A DNA stretch of 25,177 bases from Paramacrobiotus richtersi (GCA_034698045.1 JAQGAU010000653.1:1-25177), one strand, 5' to 3'. Shown: positions 1 through 10,170, numbered from the stretch's first letter. Notes: generated from the letters alone by a model not told the origin. Translations and numbers: made by a program.

Positions 1-949
1 CAAGTATCCCGTTTCGAATATTACTGTTAGTTCGTTCTGCTGTTCTGCTCTGTTTACGAATTTGGGACAGCATTTTCAGCATGTGTCACTGCATAAACAG
101 ATAGCACCGCATTGATCAAAGATACAGAGATGAATCATTGTAGTTAAATAGCGTAATTGGTACTGATGGTTGTATATCTTCGCTCGGTGTGACGGGTTAG
201 AGCGTCTCCCCGCAGATATGTTTTTTTTAATGTGATGGGCGTTACGTTCGTTTTTTGGGCGTTGGGGGTTTTAGGCGTTTTCGTTGAAAAGTTGGGGTAC
301 CGAAAAGGTTACTCCTCCTTTTGTCATTCTAAATGTTGAAAGATGGTAAATGCCGGTTACTGGCGAGTAAATTACTTACATAGTTTACAGTTTCAGTTAA
401 TTTCCCTCCAAGCAACGGTATATCACGGTTTGGTTTATCCTGTACAGTAACCTTTGCGGTAAGAATTACCACTCAGCGCGATTTGAAAGGATGCGTACTG
501 TGCCGGTTCAGACTTTTTTTGAATAAAAAGATCATGTGACGCCGTTTTCGACTATGGCCGACCTAGTGGTGTTGTCGGTTTTTCGTTATTTGATTTGGTT
601 TTTTGGGTTTTTTGGCCCTGGGGTCCGTATTATAGATCTTTGATTGATATATACAAGCGCGGATTGCGCTCGCGCGCAACCCGCGCGAATCGATAACCAA
701 GGATAAAACCAACGCTTCACACAGCGGAACAACATTTTATAAGTAACAAATACGCTGGGCATCTTGGCTGAACTGAGTTTTGAGCGTAAGAATTAGTTCT
801 TTCGGCAAATCAAGATTGCCTATTGCCTTAATTGGTAGTGGTAAGCGTCGTTATGTAGTGCCACGGTTCTGAGGTTCTACAGGAAACTGGAAAGTATGCT
901 TGTGTATCTTTGCAAGCGCTGACCTGATGGATCCTGTTAACCGGCTGCA
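1..949. other. Intergenic stretch without a recognisable gene
   Basis: I see no convincing open frame or splice-consistent exon here. The part from about 195 to 310 and again from about 570 to 625 is rich in G and T on the plus strand, with runs of T and G. The only marked structure is the GC-rich hairpin listed separately. Confidence 0.6.
657..686. repeat. GC-rich inverted repeat (13-bp arms, 4-nt loop)
   Basis: The left arm GCGCGGATTGCGC (657-669) pairs with the right arm GCGCAACCCGCGC (674-686) around the loop TCGC, with a single mismatch (A663 against C680). It stands out from AT-rich surroundings and is nearly pure alternating C and G at both ends. No gene is adjacent. It could be a structured RNA, the remains of a small mobile element or chance; nothing here decides. 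Confidence 0.6.
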
Positions 950-1096
950 ATGGACGACAAGGAAAAAACGCACCGAAACGACGCGACCTCTAAGCCTCGG
1001 CTTGTCTTGCTGCTGGCTGTCTGCATGTGTACTACTTTTTCTGGACGAGACTATAATCTTCAGCTCTGGAGCTTGTACTTACCAACAAGTACATGA
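950..1096 (+). CDS. Possible short membrane-anchored ORF (weak candidate)
   Basis: An ATG-initiated frame of 48 codons begins with a charged, Lys/Arg/Asp-rich stretch of about 17 residues. A hydrophobic run (LVLLLAVCMCTTF) follows at about residues 18-30, and then a short tail to a TGA stop. That layout resembles the cytoplasmic tail and anchor of a type II membrane protein or a first exon. It sits about 110 bp before the GT92 pseudogene, but no equivalent was seen upstream of the other GT92 copies, so it does not look like a missing GT92 exon. A donor-like GTACAT near 1087 could splice it onward. I do not recognise it, and it may be noncoding. Confidence 0.2.
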   Translation: MDDKEKTHRNDATSKPRLVLLLAVCMCTTFSGRDYNLQLWSLYLPTST

Positions 1097-1202
1097 GTAA
1101 CCTAATGACTGAGCAAGAATAAACCAACGACAGTTAACTAGGAAATTGCTGCCGATGCGCACGGTTATTTTGACTTTCGCGCCCTTGATCGAAAGTACAA
1201 AA

Positions 1203-2072
1203 ATGCAGCTTTCACTATATATCTTTACTGTGATCACCTTATCCGCTGCATCCGGTCATTCAACAGCGAGCAAGACAACTCCAACAGAATTTAAATACTT
1301 CCTAACCGCATGCGCAATAATCAGGAATGAATTGCACATTCTCCTGGAGTGGATCGAATTCCACCGCAATTGCCGCATATGACCGGTGTTACGTAATAAC
1401 TTCCCATGAAATATGTGGAGAAATTCGGGTTCTCTGCACAACTCGGCGCAATAGCCCGATATCTCCAGCACAGTACAAACGAAACAACATGGGAAACCTA
1501 TGTCACAGCACTTTGCTTTCATATGTCAGGTGTGCAGACTAAGAACCATGTTCGCTTATCACTGGATCGTATTCGGATCGTATACCGGTGATGAATGAAA
1601 TGTTGAACGGTGATTTACTGATCGCATCCCGGAATCCCAAACGCGCGCCGTATCCACAACTGGACGAGGATTATTACGTACCAATTACGTACCGCGGCAT
1701 AAGAATTTCTGCCCGCCTGTTACATCCACAAGCAGGGATTGTTTGCACTCCTGGCGTAGGTCCATCTGGAGACCGGAAATGTGCGACAAGGCTTTCTTGC
1801 ACTGGTGTAAAGGCCCTCTTGGCGGGACTGTTCAAAAACCTTCCGTGGGGGAAATTCGTTGCAACCACTACACATTTCGCTCCAAGGAACATGTTGAATC
1901 ATTGCCCGTGCAGAAGATGCGCGACGAAAAGAAGAAGATATTCGATACGATCGATGGGGTGTGGTTCTCCAGTGTGGAGGATCATGCGATAGATCGGTAC
2001 AAACATGATTTGCTAGCGAGATTGCGGATGTTTTCTGCTAATACTGTGGACCGTCGCGGATCAGTTAAGTAG
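1203..2072 (+). pseudogene. GT92/DUF23-like glycosyltransferase pseudogene (unit A)
   Basis: This is a broken copy of the single-exon glycosyltransferase found intact at 13494-14558. The start (ATG 1203) and the signal-peptide-like N-terminus match the other copies, as do the residues around FKYFLTACAIIRNELHILLE. Near 1365-1372 the sequence jumps over about 198 bp relative to the copy at 9013 (equivalent to 9173-9371). This removes the segment with the FYDDESIDD motif. The region of the DVDEF motif is then mutated and carries stops. Further shifts follow, including a short duplication of TACGTACC near 1675-1698. The C-terminal third (about 1743-2072) is open in another frame and keeps RSIWRPEMCDKAFLHW, the YTFRSKEHVESL motif and the WFSSVEDHAID tail. 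At least three disabling changes make function very unlikely. A 40-bp stretch around 1703-1750 is identical to the copy at 9013, so these two are close relatives. Confidence 0.92.
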
Positions 2073-2144
2073 ATGTATTTCGCTATGGCACTGCTTGGAG
2101 ATTTTCCTGTTGGGGGGGTCCAATAGTACGCACGCCCGATCCCC

Positions 2145-2516
2145 GGATCCTGCTGACCTTTCGCGGTCTTCGTAATACTGTAGTAGTGCCAATGTGGGAG
2201 TGAATGTGACAATCCGCTTTTCTGCCACACTTTTGCCGTCTTTCTTTACCATACCGGAACTGTCTTTGAATGTTTCGGTTCTCGTGCTGGTCTTACTCTA
2301 ATACACATTCACGGAAGCCTCTCGTGTACGTTGTTGTACATGTATCTACAGAGTACACGTGTTCTGCAATATTTTTTTTATCTGGCAAAAGCTAGCCCGG
2401 TTGTAAAGCAGCAACAAAGTAAAAAGAAAATACTTGAATACGCTGAAGTGGTTGCACCCATTCAGTTACACAAATTTATCGCACATTTTGTATATACATT
2501 CTGCGTACAGTGAACA
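2145..2516 (+). repeat. Conserved 3' flank and spacer of the GT92 cassette (unit A)
   Basis: This noncoding stretch aligns with 9946-10510 (unit B) and in part with 14622-14870 (unit C). It starts with the block CCTGCTGACCTT followed by TGCCAATGTGGGAGTGA. It then runs through a T-run with TCTGGCAAAAGCTA and ends near CATTCTGCGTACAGTGAACA, which matches 10491-10510. It shows that the duplicated unit extends beyond the coding sequence. The homology stops abruptly where the truncated SCR pseudogene begins. Confidence 0.8.
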
Positions 2517-2520
2517 ACCG

Positions 2521-2875
2521 GAGTGGTTCGCTATGGAAATGCTAACCCGATGGTACAGCATCATCCCGTTAAGAGCACACTCCTACATCATGCCCACCCC
2601 ACCTGCGGCTGCAGTATAGCGCCACTTCCCCGCCTGCACAACGCCATCCAGCGTGACGGTCACCACCTGGACGACCATTTTCCGTCTGATGTCCATCTGC
2701 CGTCTGTCCAGAACCTATGTCCGCACCGGCACCACGGTGAACGCTGACCCAAGGGGCGTTGACGTCGAGTGAAATGAGGGGGGCAGGCCCAGTGAAGGCG
2801 ACCCCACGGTTTCGTATGCCCTGTAATCGACCTTGTTGAGCGCCACATCCGTTTGACGTTTTAAAAAGCGTACAT
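2521..2875 (+). pseudogene. Truncated SCR (secreted Cys-rich) pseudogene (unit A)
   Basis: The DNA from 2521 to about 2745 aligns with 16736-16945 of the intact SCR gene. It covers the parts encoding YGNA..., PVKST, the CVTVT-like Cys cluster and the region before the GTTV segment, but frameshifts and an early stop break the frame. From about 2793 it matches the segment encoding DTTVS, then jumps directly to the homologue of the stop codon and 3' UTR (CCTGTAATCGAC at about 2818). About 260 bp encoding the Cys-rich core are lost. Exon 1, the intron and the first half of exon 2 are also missing: the upstream spacer runs straight into the middle of exon 2. Nothing suggests a product. Confidence 0.9.
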
Positions 2876-2926
2876 GTTCTTGTGCGCCAGCGATGTCATT
2901 GTCAAAGGAATAAATACATATATCAA
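2858..2926. repeat. Interspersed spacer repeat ending in an AATAAA-like motif
   Basis: The segment around TTGTGCGCCAGCGATGTCAT then AAAGGAATAAAT resembles 22985-23030 (TTGTGTGCACCGGCGATGGC then GGAAGGAATAAA). It also resembles, more weakly, 15810-15860. All lie near SCR sequences, so it looks like a component of the duplicated spacer rather than an independent mobile element. Confidence 0.5.
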
Positions 2927-3577
2927 TGGAAAAAAATATAATAGACGCCAGCCTCCGTGAGAAGCATTTGAGTAAGTTTTATTGGAAGTAGAGCAGTGCA
3001 GATATGTACGTAATCAATATTAAAGATTATGTTACTCCAACGTGTTCATGAGGGAATGGGTGTACTGATGACTGGTTTTGAACTCGCGAATTGTTATGAC
3101 CTCATTTTGATTAGCTTCGCGTATATTATCGCTGTTTTTTAAAAAGCAACGTCCTCATGTATCACAGGATTGCTGTCTACTACCTTGAGGGAGTTTTGCT
3201 CTCTTGCACAAAGACAATAAACCAGTTATTAAAAATATGCGGCAGATCTTATGACTACATGCGTTTGCAAGCTATGAGTATGCGGTACAGTACCTACCCA
3301 AAATTTCATCATGATGATGTCATTACCGTCGCAAATAGCTTCTAGCAACGTTTAAGCTTACCCAGATTAGCTTCTGAGCACGTGGAAGCTCAGCATAATC
3401 GAAACTGATTGTATTTTTGCTCATTCACCAAAGACCTTGCCGTGAACGCCAGCAACGAAAGAAGCTCATTTTGTCTATGCCCTTTGCGTGAATAGCAACG
3501 ATGTTAAAATAACAGTAGCACATTTAGTTATGGAAGAAGTTTACCGCGATTTTTTTGCCTCATAATACCGTTTCAAT
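2927..3577. other. Spacer upstream of the kinase gene
   Basis: I see no gene in this AT-rich stretch. The last few hundred bases should hold the promoter and 5' UTR of the kinase gene starting at 3578, but I could not identify a TATA box or initiator with confidence. Confidence 0.5.
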
Positions 3578-6500
3578 ATGGGCGCAACTGCAAGCGGTAC
3601 GGTATACTGCAGTGGCATCTCCGTGGAATACAAGAAACTAGACTTAATAGGACGAGGAGGTTTTGGCTCTGTGTACAAAGCGCTGCGGAAGAGCGGAGGA
3701 AACGAAATTCCCGACCAACATTTTGCCGTCAAGGAGATTCGTTTGAACAATGAGCAGATGGAAAGACTTCAAGGCGATTTAAACGGACAAGAAATTCTTC
3801 AGCGATGGAATTCTTTGCTGGATCTACACCATCCGAACGTTCTTCGGTATTATCAGATCAAAATCGAAAGAACGCCCGATGGGGCCACCGTAGCTTTTGC
3901 GATGGAATTTATGCCAGGTTAGCCTATGGAATCCTCTTTGGTCTTTGGACTCTAACCAGACGTAGGAATGAGATTGGACACGCAAACAATTGTACTATTT
4001 TTTCTCGTTTTCTCATAACTACATCCAATTATATATGCCAGTAATTAAAAGATTATTTGAAGCTCAAACGTGCGCGAAAGCCCAGGGAGCAAATCCCGCA
4101 GGTAGGGAAGTTGCAGTGTTGTCAGTGCAACCGTCCTTGTTTAAGCTCAGCAGTAATGGCATTGCTGTGTAGCGTCTGCCTGGAGTAAGCCATGTAGCAG
4201 TTGCTTGGCCGCTACAAGAATTGCTAGACTTCTGGATGCAGCAGTTGCCGTACTTTTAACTATGGTGGTGGCACTAGCGACACTGCAACTGCTCTTCCTT
4301 TTGGATCTTCTTCCACGACTCCTCGGGAACGTTTGGGCTTCGGCTGATTTTTCTAATTACTAACATAATTACAGTTTTAGATGTAGCTATGGAAAAAATG
4401 TCATAATTATTTGGTATGTACAATCTCATCCTTACGCACTATAAGACATGATGTAAGACGTAAGTGATTTGAGTACTTACATCGGAATTTTGTAAGTATT
4501 TGAATTTTGTATGTGCAGATGGTGATTTGAACCGCCTGATTTCACAACTGCGAAACAAAGAAATGATACTGTCTCCGAATGTTTTACTACACATGATCGA
4601 ACAGCTGACTTTTGGTGTGGATTATTTGCACAAAAGCAAAATCATTCACGGCGACTTAAAACCGGCAAATGTTCTGCTGAAGCCCTGCCCACGAAGACAC
4701 TGGGTGTTGATTATTGCTGATCTTGATGATCGCATTGAACTGGAAGAGAGCGTCACCAGATCGTCAGATATCAGCGAGATGCGTGGCACGCACAAGTACA
4801 TGTCGCCGGAAATGGTTTCTTGGTTCGTAAAAGAAGGTCGTGAAAGGCCGGGAAGGAAAACAGATGTATGGAGTCTCGGCTGCATCATTTTTGATTTGGC
4901 TGACTCCTTATATGGAAATGGAAAGAGATTGTTTTGGAAAAAACGTCGATTTTTTAATGATGCATTCAAACTAATTTCCGACGATACACCGGGCCGGACG
5001 TTTGTTACCAAGATTATTGCAAAAGGGTACGTTCCCCTTGTGTCTGGGAAAATACCTAGCGATGTGGCGGATATCGTTAGGAGCTGTCTTGTGGCAAAGG
5101 CCACTGAAAGAACATCTGCAGACCTGTTGCTTGCTAAAGTCCGATCTCTTCTTTTGAGAGCCGTGAGCATAAAAAGTTCCTTTTTCCGTGATGTGCATGT
5201 TGTGAAAGACGATGTTTTGCAAGATCAAGGATCTGACGCCTGGAGATTGGACTTTGTTTGGACATGGGCACCAAATAGTGCCACGATAGCTGTCGTAGAA
5301 GATCATGGGATATTTATCAAAAACTTGGATTTGATGACTGAGCAGCGGATGGCGATTCCGGCCGTTCAAAGAAAGTGCGTCTTCGGCAAAAAACCGTACA
5401 AGCGACGCAGTTGTTTCCTGTTTTCGATTAATGGAACCGGCGACTTCGTTTGTGTCGGTAAGAATTCGCCAAGTTTATCAATGTGTGACAACAGTATAAA
5501 TCACTAACTGTTGACGATTTGAGTGTCCTTGCACAAAAGTAAATAACTTGCATAGCTAGTAATTTTATTGAACAGGTTTTTACATTGGCGACTCACCTGT
5601 AAGTGTTCTGGAGATGTGGAAGCACCAGAGTAAAAAATTTCGGCTGATCGAGTCAATCATGACGAAATCGCCCATAGTTCCCGGATCTTCACAATGGAAT
5701 GCCGATGGTACATGCTTTGCTGCAGTCAGCCAGGAGGAACCAATAACATATTTTTACACGTGGACTAGCTCAAATATGAGATTCCGCGAGGCTACAAATA
5801 ATTCCCCTACCCGAGTTTTTTCCCGGAATTTCAGCATTGGAGGTAAGACGTATACCTATGATTCCAGTGCAAATTGATACATTTACGACCGTACTGCATC
5901 GACAGGCTTTCTGGAACGGACGCATAATTTAGACGTCGAGCTGACATCTCCTCTAGTTCGAAACAATACCGACATTAGCTCAAATTCAGCAACTGCCGTC
6001 ACCCGCTTGTTATTTATCGAAAAGGTAAAGATATCAGATTATTCTGGAAAAACCGCTATGTATCGAAAAGGTAAAGATCTCTAAAAAAGACCGCAGTGCA
6101 TCGATTTTTACGAGAATGTTACTCTACATGCGAAATGCAGAACCATGAGCGCAGAATGTTGGTGTAGAAGTCGGCAGTTCTCAAACCTGCAGCGAAAGTC
6201 TGCGTAACAGGTTTGTAAGGCTATGCGATAAACAGCAGGCTAATAGCAGGCTGATTCGTAAATTCTGGGTTTAACTAGAGAACATCAGAAACGTTGCTAA
6301 GGAGATTTTGCAATTCATAAGCATGTACATACAGTAACCACATGCACTCCTAGGAAAATGGATTCTGCGCTGCTGTATAACTGCTTATGTGTTCCCTGCA
6401 GTGACATTAAGGTTAAACAAAATTATTCTGCACTAGCGTAAAAGCATGGCAACGCTTAGTCCAAGGAACAACTGACACACGAAGCTACAGTAACAAACTT

Positions 6501-7844
6501 CTGCAGCTGCTTGCTAATGCCAATCCTCGGTTTCAGGCTGACCTCGTAGTCGAACTCGCCGTCGACAACACGAGGAAACAAGCTTCTGTTTTTCGTGTGC
6601 GAAACGGAGAAGGTGGCCAGGTACAAAGCGAAGCGAGTTTGGACTGGGCTTATGAAACACTGGATCATTGCACGGGGAACGACTATTCTTGCAGCGACCA
6701 GTTGTCCATCGTGGCGTTTTGTTTGCGCCTGCCGGAAACACAGGTCAGCAACATTAAAACAATCGAGTCAAGATACTTTTTTGTGACCAGTTATTGTTCA
6801 CAGCCGATGGAGTGCAGACAGTACAGGCTTTTTTTTATACGGCGGTTGAATGATACAGCCATAGAATGACGTTAGTTAGCAGAACGTTTCTCTTGGTTCA
6901 TTCACCTTCCCTGGGTCCATATGTAAAGGCAAAACATACTGCTGATTATGGGAGACCCTAGAATAAGCAGCCGTTCCTGTTGAAAATCATGCCAAATGGT
7001 ATCGTATAAGGCCTGAGGGCCGCATGAACCGCGTCACACGGTTCTAGTTAGAAACGAGTCGCGCCATTCGTTTCGACTGACCAGAACTCTCGACGTTTAA
7101 ACTAGCTATTGAGGGTGTTAAATGGAAGAACTCCGTTGGACTAAACGATTCGTACATAACGACCATTTGCAGTTGCTTTAGTTGTGCTTACCCTTGTGAA
7201 CGTTTCATTCTAGCATTAAATGTCGCTCCATTGGTGTTTTTCTTTCATTATCATCTGTCTGTTACCTCGTGCAGTCTTCACTGATTCTAGCACACGTAAA
7301 ACAGCATTAAACAAACAAACAAAATAAATTAGTGGAAAGATGAGCGCTATACCCTCCCACCATATGATTTACGTAATTTATCTATATCAAAATGATTGCA
7401 GACTACACATACAGACCATATCCCGTAAACCACTGTTCCGTCATGCTGTTCTTTTGACAGGTCGCTGGTCCCCTCGCGCGGTTTCATTTATGGATGTGGC
7501 ATGAGAGAAAAAAGGTTCCAGTTCTCCTCAGCGTCAACTTGGCTGGCAGAAGCCTGCTGTCGATCAGCCCTGATAACAGAAAGATAGCTGCCTTTGTTAA
7601 AATGGTTGCCAGTCTGGATGCTGTGTGCGAACTGGCGATATGGGATACCGAGAGCGAAGGGATCTTGTGGATCATTAAGACCCCATACTACGAGCTCGAT
7701 AATCCGAAGTGGAGTTCTACAAGTAGTTGCATTGCATTTTCAACTTGGTTCAAAATGCTTGAAAAACACTCGTGCGAGAAACGTATCTTGGCGCTGGATT
7801 TGAGTAAATATGAACATGGACCGGCATCGGACGAGGTGGTTTAG
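3578..7844 (+). CDS. Protein kinase with C-terminal WD40-like beta-propeller (about six exons)
   Basis: Proposed exons are 3578-3917, 4519-5457, 5576-5842, 5906-6024, 6507-6743 and 7461-7844, giving about 761 residues. Every junction keeps the frame and every intron has GT-AG ends. The kinase domain spans about residues 18-320. The glycine loop GRGGFGSVYKA is at 25-35, the ATP-binding Lys is K52 in FAVKEI, and E72 is the likely helix-C Glu. The catalytic loop HGDLKPANVLL is at 157-167, the metal-binding Asp is D181 in ADLDD, and YMSPEM and DVWSLGCIIF follow. HRD is therefore HGD and DFG is DLD, but the Lys, catalytic Asp, Asn and metal-binding Asp are all present, so activity is plausible. 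From about residue 330 onward come blade-like repeats such as WTWAPNSATIAVVEDHGI, SSQWNADGTCFAAV, SISPDNRKIAAF and KWSSTSSCIAF, typical of a WD40/TolB-like propeller. Substrate and pathway cannot be told. Exons 1-3 and 6 are firm; exons 4-5 are less so. An alternative exon 4 end at 6070 with exon 5 starting at 6460 also keeps the frame, and the exon 5 donor (CAG then GTCAGC) is weak, with CAG then GTACAA at 6620/6621 as an alternative. Confidence 0.85.
6015..6078 (+). repeat. 46-bp tandem duplication containing a splice donor
   Basis: The 18-mer TATCGAAAAGGTAAAGAT occurs at 6015-6032 and again at 6061-6078. The GAAAAG/GTAAAG splice donor of kinase exon 4 is therefore present twice. The following AAAAACCGCTATGTATCG is also echoed degenerately at about 6083-6103. 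The extra 46 bases are open in the coding frame. Confidence 0.85.
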
Positions 7845-8870
7845 CAAACCATGCCTTCGTGCAGAGGGGTACTACCGTACTGGAATGGCTGAATTAGTCC
7901 AATCAGTTCAAGTAAAGCCCACCATAAGAGGACAGTTCAACTTTCGATCGGCACTACCTGAACTTCTAACATTAAATCGAAGGGGAACCTTTTGCTTACT
8001 AATGTTCTGCTTTGGATTCACATCACTGGTTTCGAAATGTCGTAATTCGATCTGGACTTCTTTTTAGCAGTAAGAAGAATCTGCTGTGATATATGAATAA
8101 CTTTCAATGTGTGCTGAATAATCATGTCTCATGCCAAGAGGGGACGTTATCCCGTTGCAGAAAGACAATAAATCACCATTAAGACTGCTTGGTGCAGTAC
8201 CTTGTAACCTTGTACATAGTAACGTACTCTGGATGCTCGAAACATACTACTGTATACGCAGAGGAAAAGCCTCTATGGCACTTTACTCGTATAAACGCTA
8301 TCGTCCGCATCGCGACTAGCAGCGAAAGGTTCAGGATCATGACCAAGGTCGAAGGACTTCGATAGGTCATTGTATCAGGATTGTCCGTTGAACTGTTATT
8401 CTGGTAAACAGTTTGCATGTACTCATCGCTCGCTGGCATACGTACTAGTTCTATACTGCTGTACTTTATCGAAGTTGGTTGACCTTGATATTAATCCCCC
8501 AGTCTTCACTGTCATGCAAGTTTCCCACTTCCGGTTTGCAACACCTCTTATTACACGGAAAAAAGCAATCCATTTTCTATACTACAGTCCATCACAAAGC
8601 GAGTGCTCAGTCCAAAGGAGTTTTCGAACGAAAAGTATCACTGCAAGCGTTTCCCGGTTGCATGTACCTTTCACTGCCAGTGATCACTGTGTTAGAACGG
8701 AGACAACACACGGGTGGATTCGGTCTGGATCTTCAGTACTAACAGTGACTACGGTAGTTCTTTTTGGCGCCGGCACTAGGGTGGCTACAAAAAAACCGTA
8801 ACGACACGAGTCGACGTTTGTCTGTGCATGTTCGATGATATTTATCTACAAGTGAACTACTTTTGATAGA
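7845..8870 (+). other. Kinase 3' UTR and intergenic stretch
   Basis: An AATAAA hexamer at 8167-8172, some 320 bases past the kinase stop, is a reasonable polyadenylation signal. Short frames between about 8130 and 8800 have no recognisable motif, composition or splice context, so I call nothing in them. Confidence 0.45.
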
Positions 8871-8873
8871 TAA

Positions 8874-9012
8874 TCTACAGTTCTACCGCTGCTTGGAGAA
8901 TGCTAGGGAAATCCATTTTTGATTGCATAATAACTGAGTATCAGACAGCAACAGTAGCTGGCAACGGGGTACAGTAGCTGCTTTTTGCATCATTGACCTC
9001 ATATATCACATA
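8874..9012 (+). promoter_or_regulatory. Conserved upstream flank of the GT92 gene (unit B)
   Basis: This stretch aligns with the region before the unit C gene (about 13330-13493). Shared blocks include CTACAGTTCTACCGCTGCTTGG against CTGCAGTTCACAACTGCTTGG, ACTGAGTATCAGACAGCAA against ACTGAACTATCAAACAGCAA, and CATTGACCT shortly before the ATG. The last block is recognisable in unit A too. It probably contains the proximal promoter and 5' UTR. The precise transcription start is not visible. Confidence 0.5.
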
Positions 9013-9954
9013 ATGCCTGTTTTACATATCGTTATTGTGATCATCTTGTACGCCTCATTCGCCGATCACGCAGCGAGCAGTACGACTCCCACAAAGTTTA
9101 AATATTTTCTAACCGCTTGCGCAATGATCAGGAATGAACTGCACATTCTTCTGGAATGGATCGAATTTCACCGCATCCAAGGTGTTGAACATTTCATCTT
9201 CTATGACGACGAAAGCATCGACGACGTCCATCTTCTTCCTCGCCTATATTCCGATCTCGGCTATCCCGATTTGGTGGAAATCTTTCCGGTTAGATTTCTT
9301 CAGTACAGTCAGCCGTGGAATACCTCCTATATTGACCACGTGAGACAACAATCGTTGGGAATGAATCACTGCAATTCCCGAATGACCGGTGTGACACAAT
9401 GGCTGCTTATGAGTGATGTGGACGAATTCATGCTCTCTTCACAATTCGGCACAATAGCGGGATATCTCCAGAATCGTACAAATGAGACAACACGAGAAAT
9501 CTATGTTTCAGCACTTCGCTTTGGTACGTCAGGTGTGCAGAGGGAAAACCGTGTTCGCTTATCACTGGATCCATATTCCGATCGCATAACGGTGAATAAT
9601 GAAATGTTTAATGACGACTTATTGATCACATCCCGGAATCCCAAACGCGCGCCGTATCCGCGACTGGATAAAGATTATTTACTACGGTATAAGAAGTCTT
9701 GCCCGCCTGTTACATCCACAAGCAGGGATTGTTTGCACTCGTGGGGAAAGTCGATCTGGAGACCGGAAATGTGCGACAAGGCTTTCTTGCACTGGTGCAA
9801 GGGGCCTCTTGGCGGGACTATTCAGAAACCTTCTGTGGAAGAACTCCGCTTCAACCACTACGCATTTCGCTCCAAAGAACATGTTGAATCCTTACCCGTG
9901 CAGAATATGCGCGACGGAAAGAAGAAGATATTCGAGTCTGCTGGAGTCTGCTGA
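9013..9954 (+). CDS. GT92/DUF23-like glycosyltransferase, C-terminally truncated (unit B)
   Basis: This single-exon frame encodes 313 residues. A short hydrophobic N-terminus (about 1-21) looks like a signal peptide. The family body follows, with FLTACAMIRNELHILLEW (about 33-49), VEHFIFYDDESIDD (58-71) and the DxD-type motif WLLMSDVDEF (130-139). After these come a Cys-containing segment (about 230-262) and HYAFRSKEHVESL (282-294). GT92 enzymes transfer sugars, for example galactose onto N-glycan fucose by worm GALT-1; the acceptor here is unknown. Secretory-pathway location is inferred from the N-terminus. Relative to the copies at 13494 and 18449 the last 40 or so residues (the WFSSVEDHAID...YKQDLVSRL tail) are gone. 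The frame runs into former 3' UTR after a perfect tandem decamer and stops after ESAGVC. It may be functional, weakened or newly dying. Confidence 0.85.
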   Translation: MPVLHIVIVIILYASFADHAASSTTPTKFKYFLTACAMIRNELHILLEWIEFHRIQGVEHFIFYDDESIDDVHLLPRLYSDLGYPDLVEIFPVRFLQYSQPWNTSYIDHVRQQSLGMNHCNSRMTGVTQWLLMSDVDEFMLSSQFGTIAGYLQNRTNETTREIYVSALRFGTSGVQRENRVRLSLDPYSDRITVNNEMFNDDLLITSRNPKRAPYPRLDKDYLLRYKKSCPPVTSTSRDCLHSWGKSIWRPEMCDKAFLHWCKGPLGGTIQKPSVEELRFNHYAFRSKEHVESLPVQNMRDGKKKIFESAGVC

Positions 9955-10170
9955 CCTTCCACTGTCGTCCTACCATTGTAGAGGTGCCAATATGGGAGTG
10001 AATGTGATAAACCACTGTTCTGCCACCTTTTTGCCGTTCTTCTGTGATATCGAAACTGTTTTCGAATGTTTTTATATAGTTCTCGTGCTGGTCTTACTGT
10101 AACATAAACTGTTCACGGAAGTCTCTCGTGTACATCGTTGTACTTGTATCTACACGTGTGCTGTGGTAGA
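9946..10170 (+). repeat. Conserved GT92 3' flank (unit B)
   Basis: This starts with TCTGCTGACCTTCCACTGT and contains TGCCAATATGGGAGTGAATG, matching the flanks at 2145, 14622 and, on the minus strand, 18374-18318. The truncating deletion in the unit B gene has brought this former 3' UTR directly against the coding region. Confidence 0.75.

Noticed and set aside
4646-5369. Long minus-strand frames opposite the kinase exon
   Set aside because: They are antisense shadows of exon 2, whose plus-strand translation has clear kinase motifs.
8131-8801. Several overlapping plus-strand frames between the kinase and unit B GT92
   Set aside because: Overlapping frames on both strands are open to similar lengths, with no motif, no coil and no splice structure, as expected of noncoding DNA.
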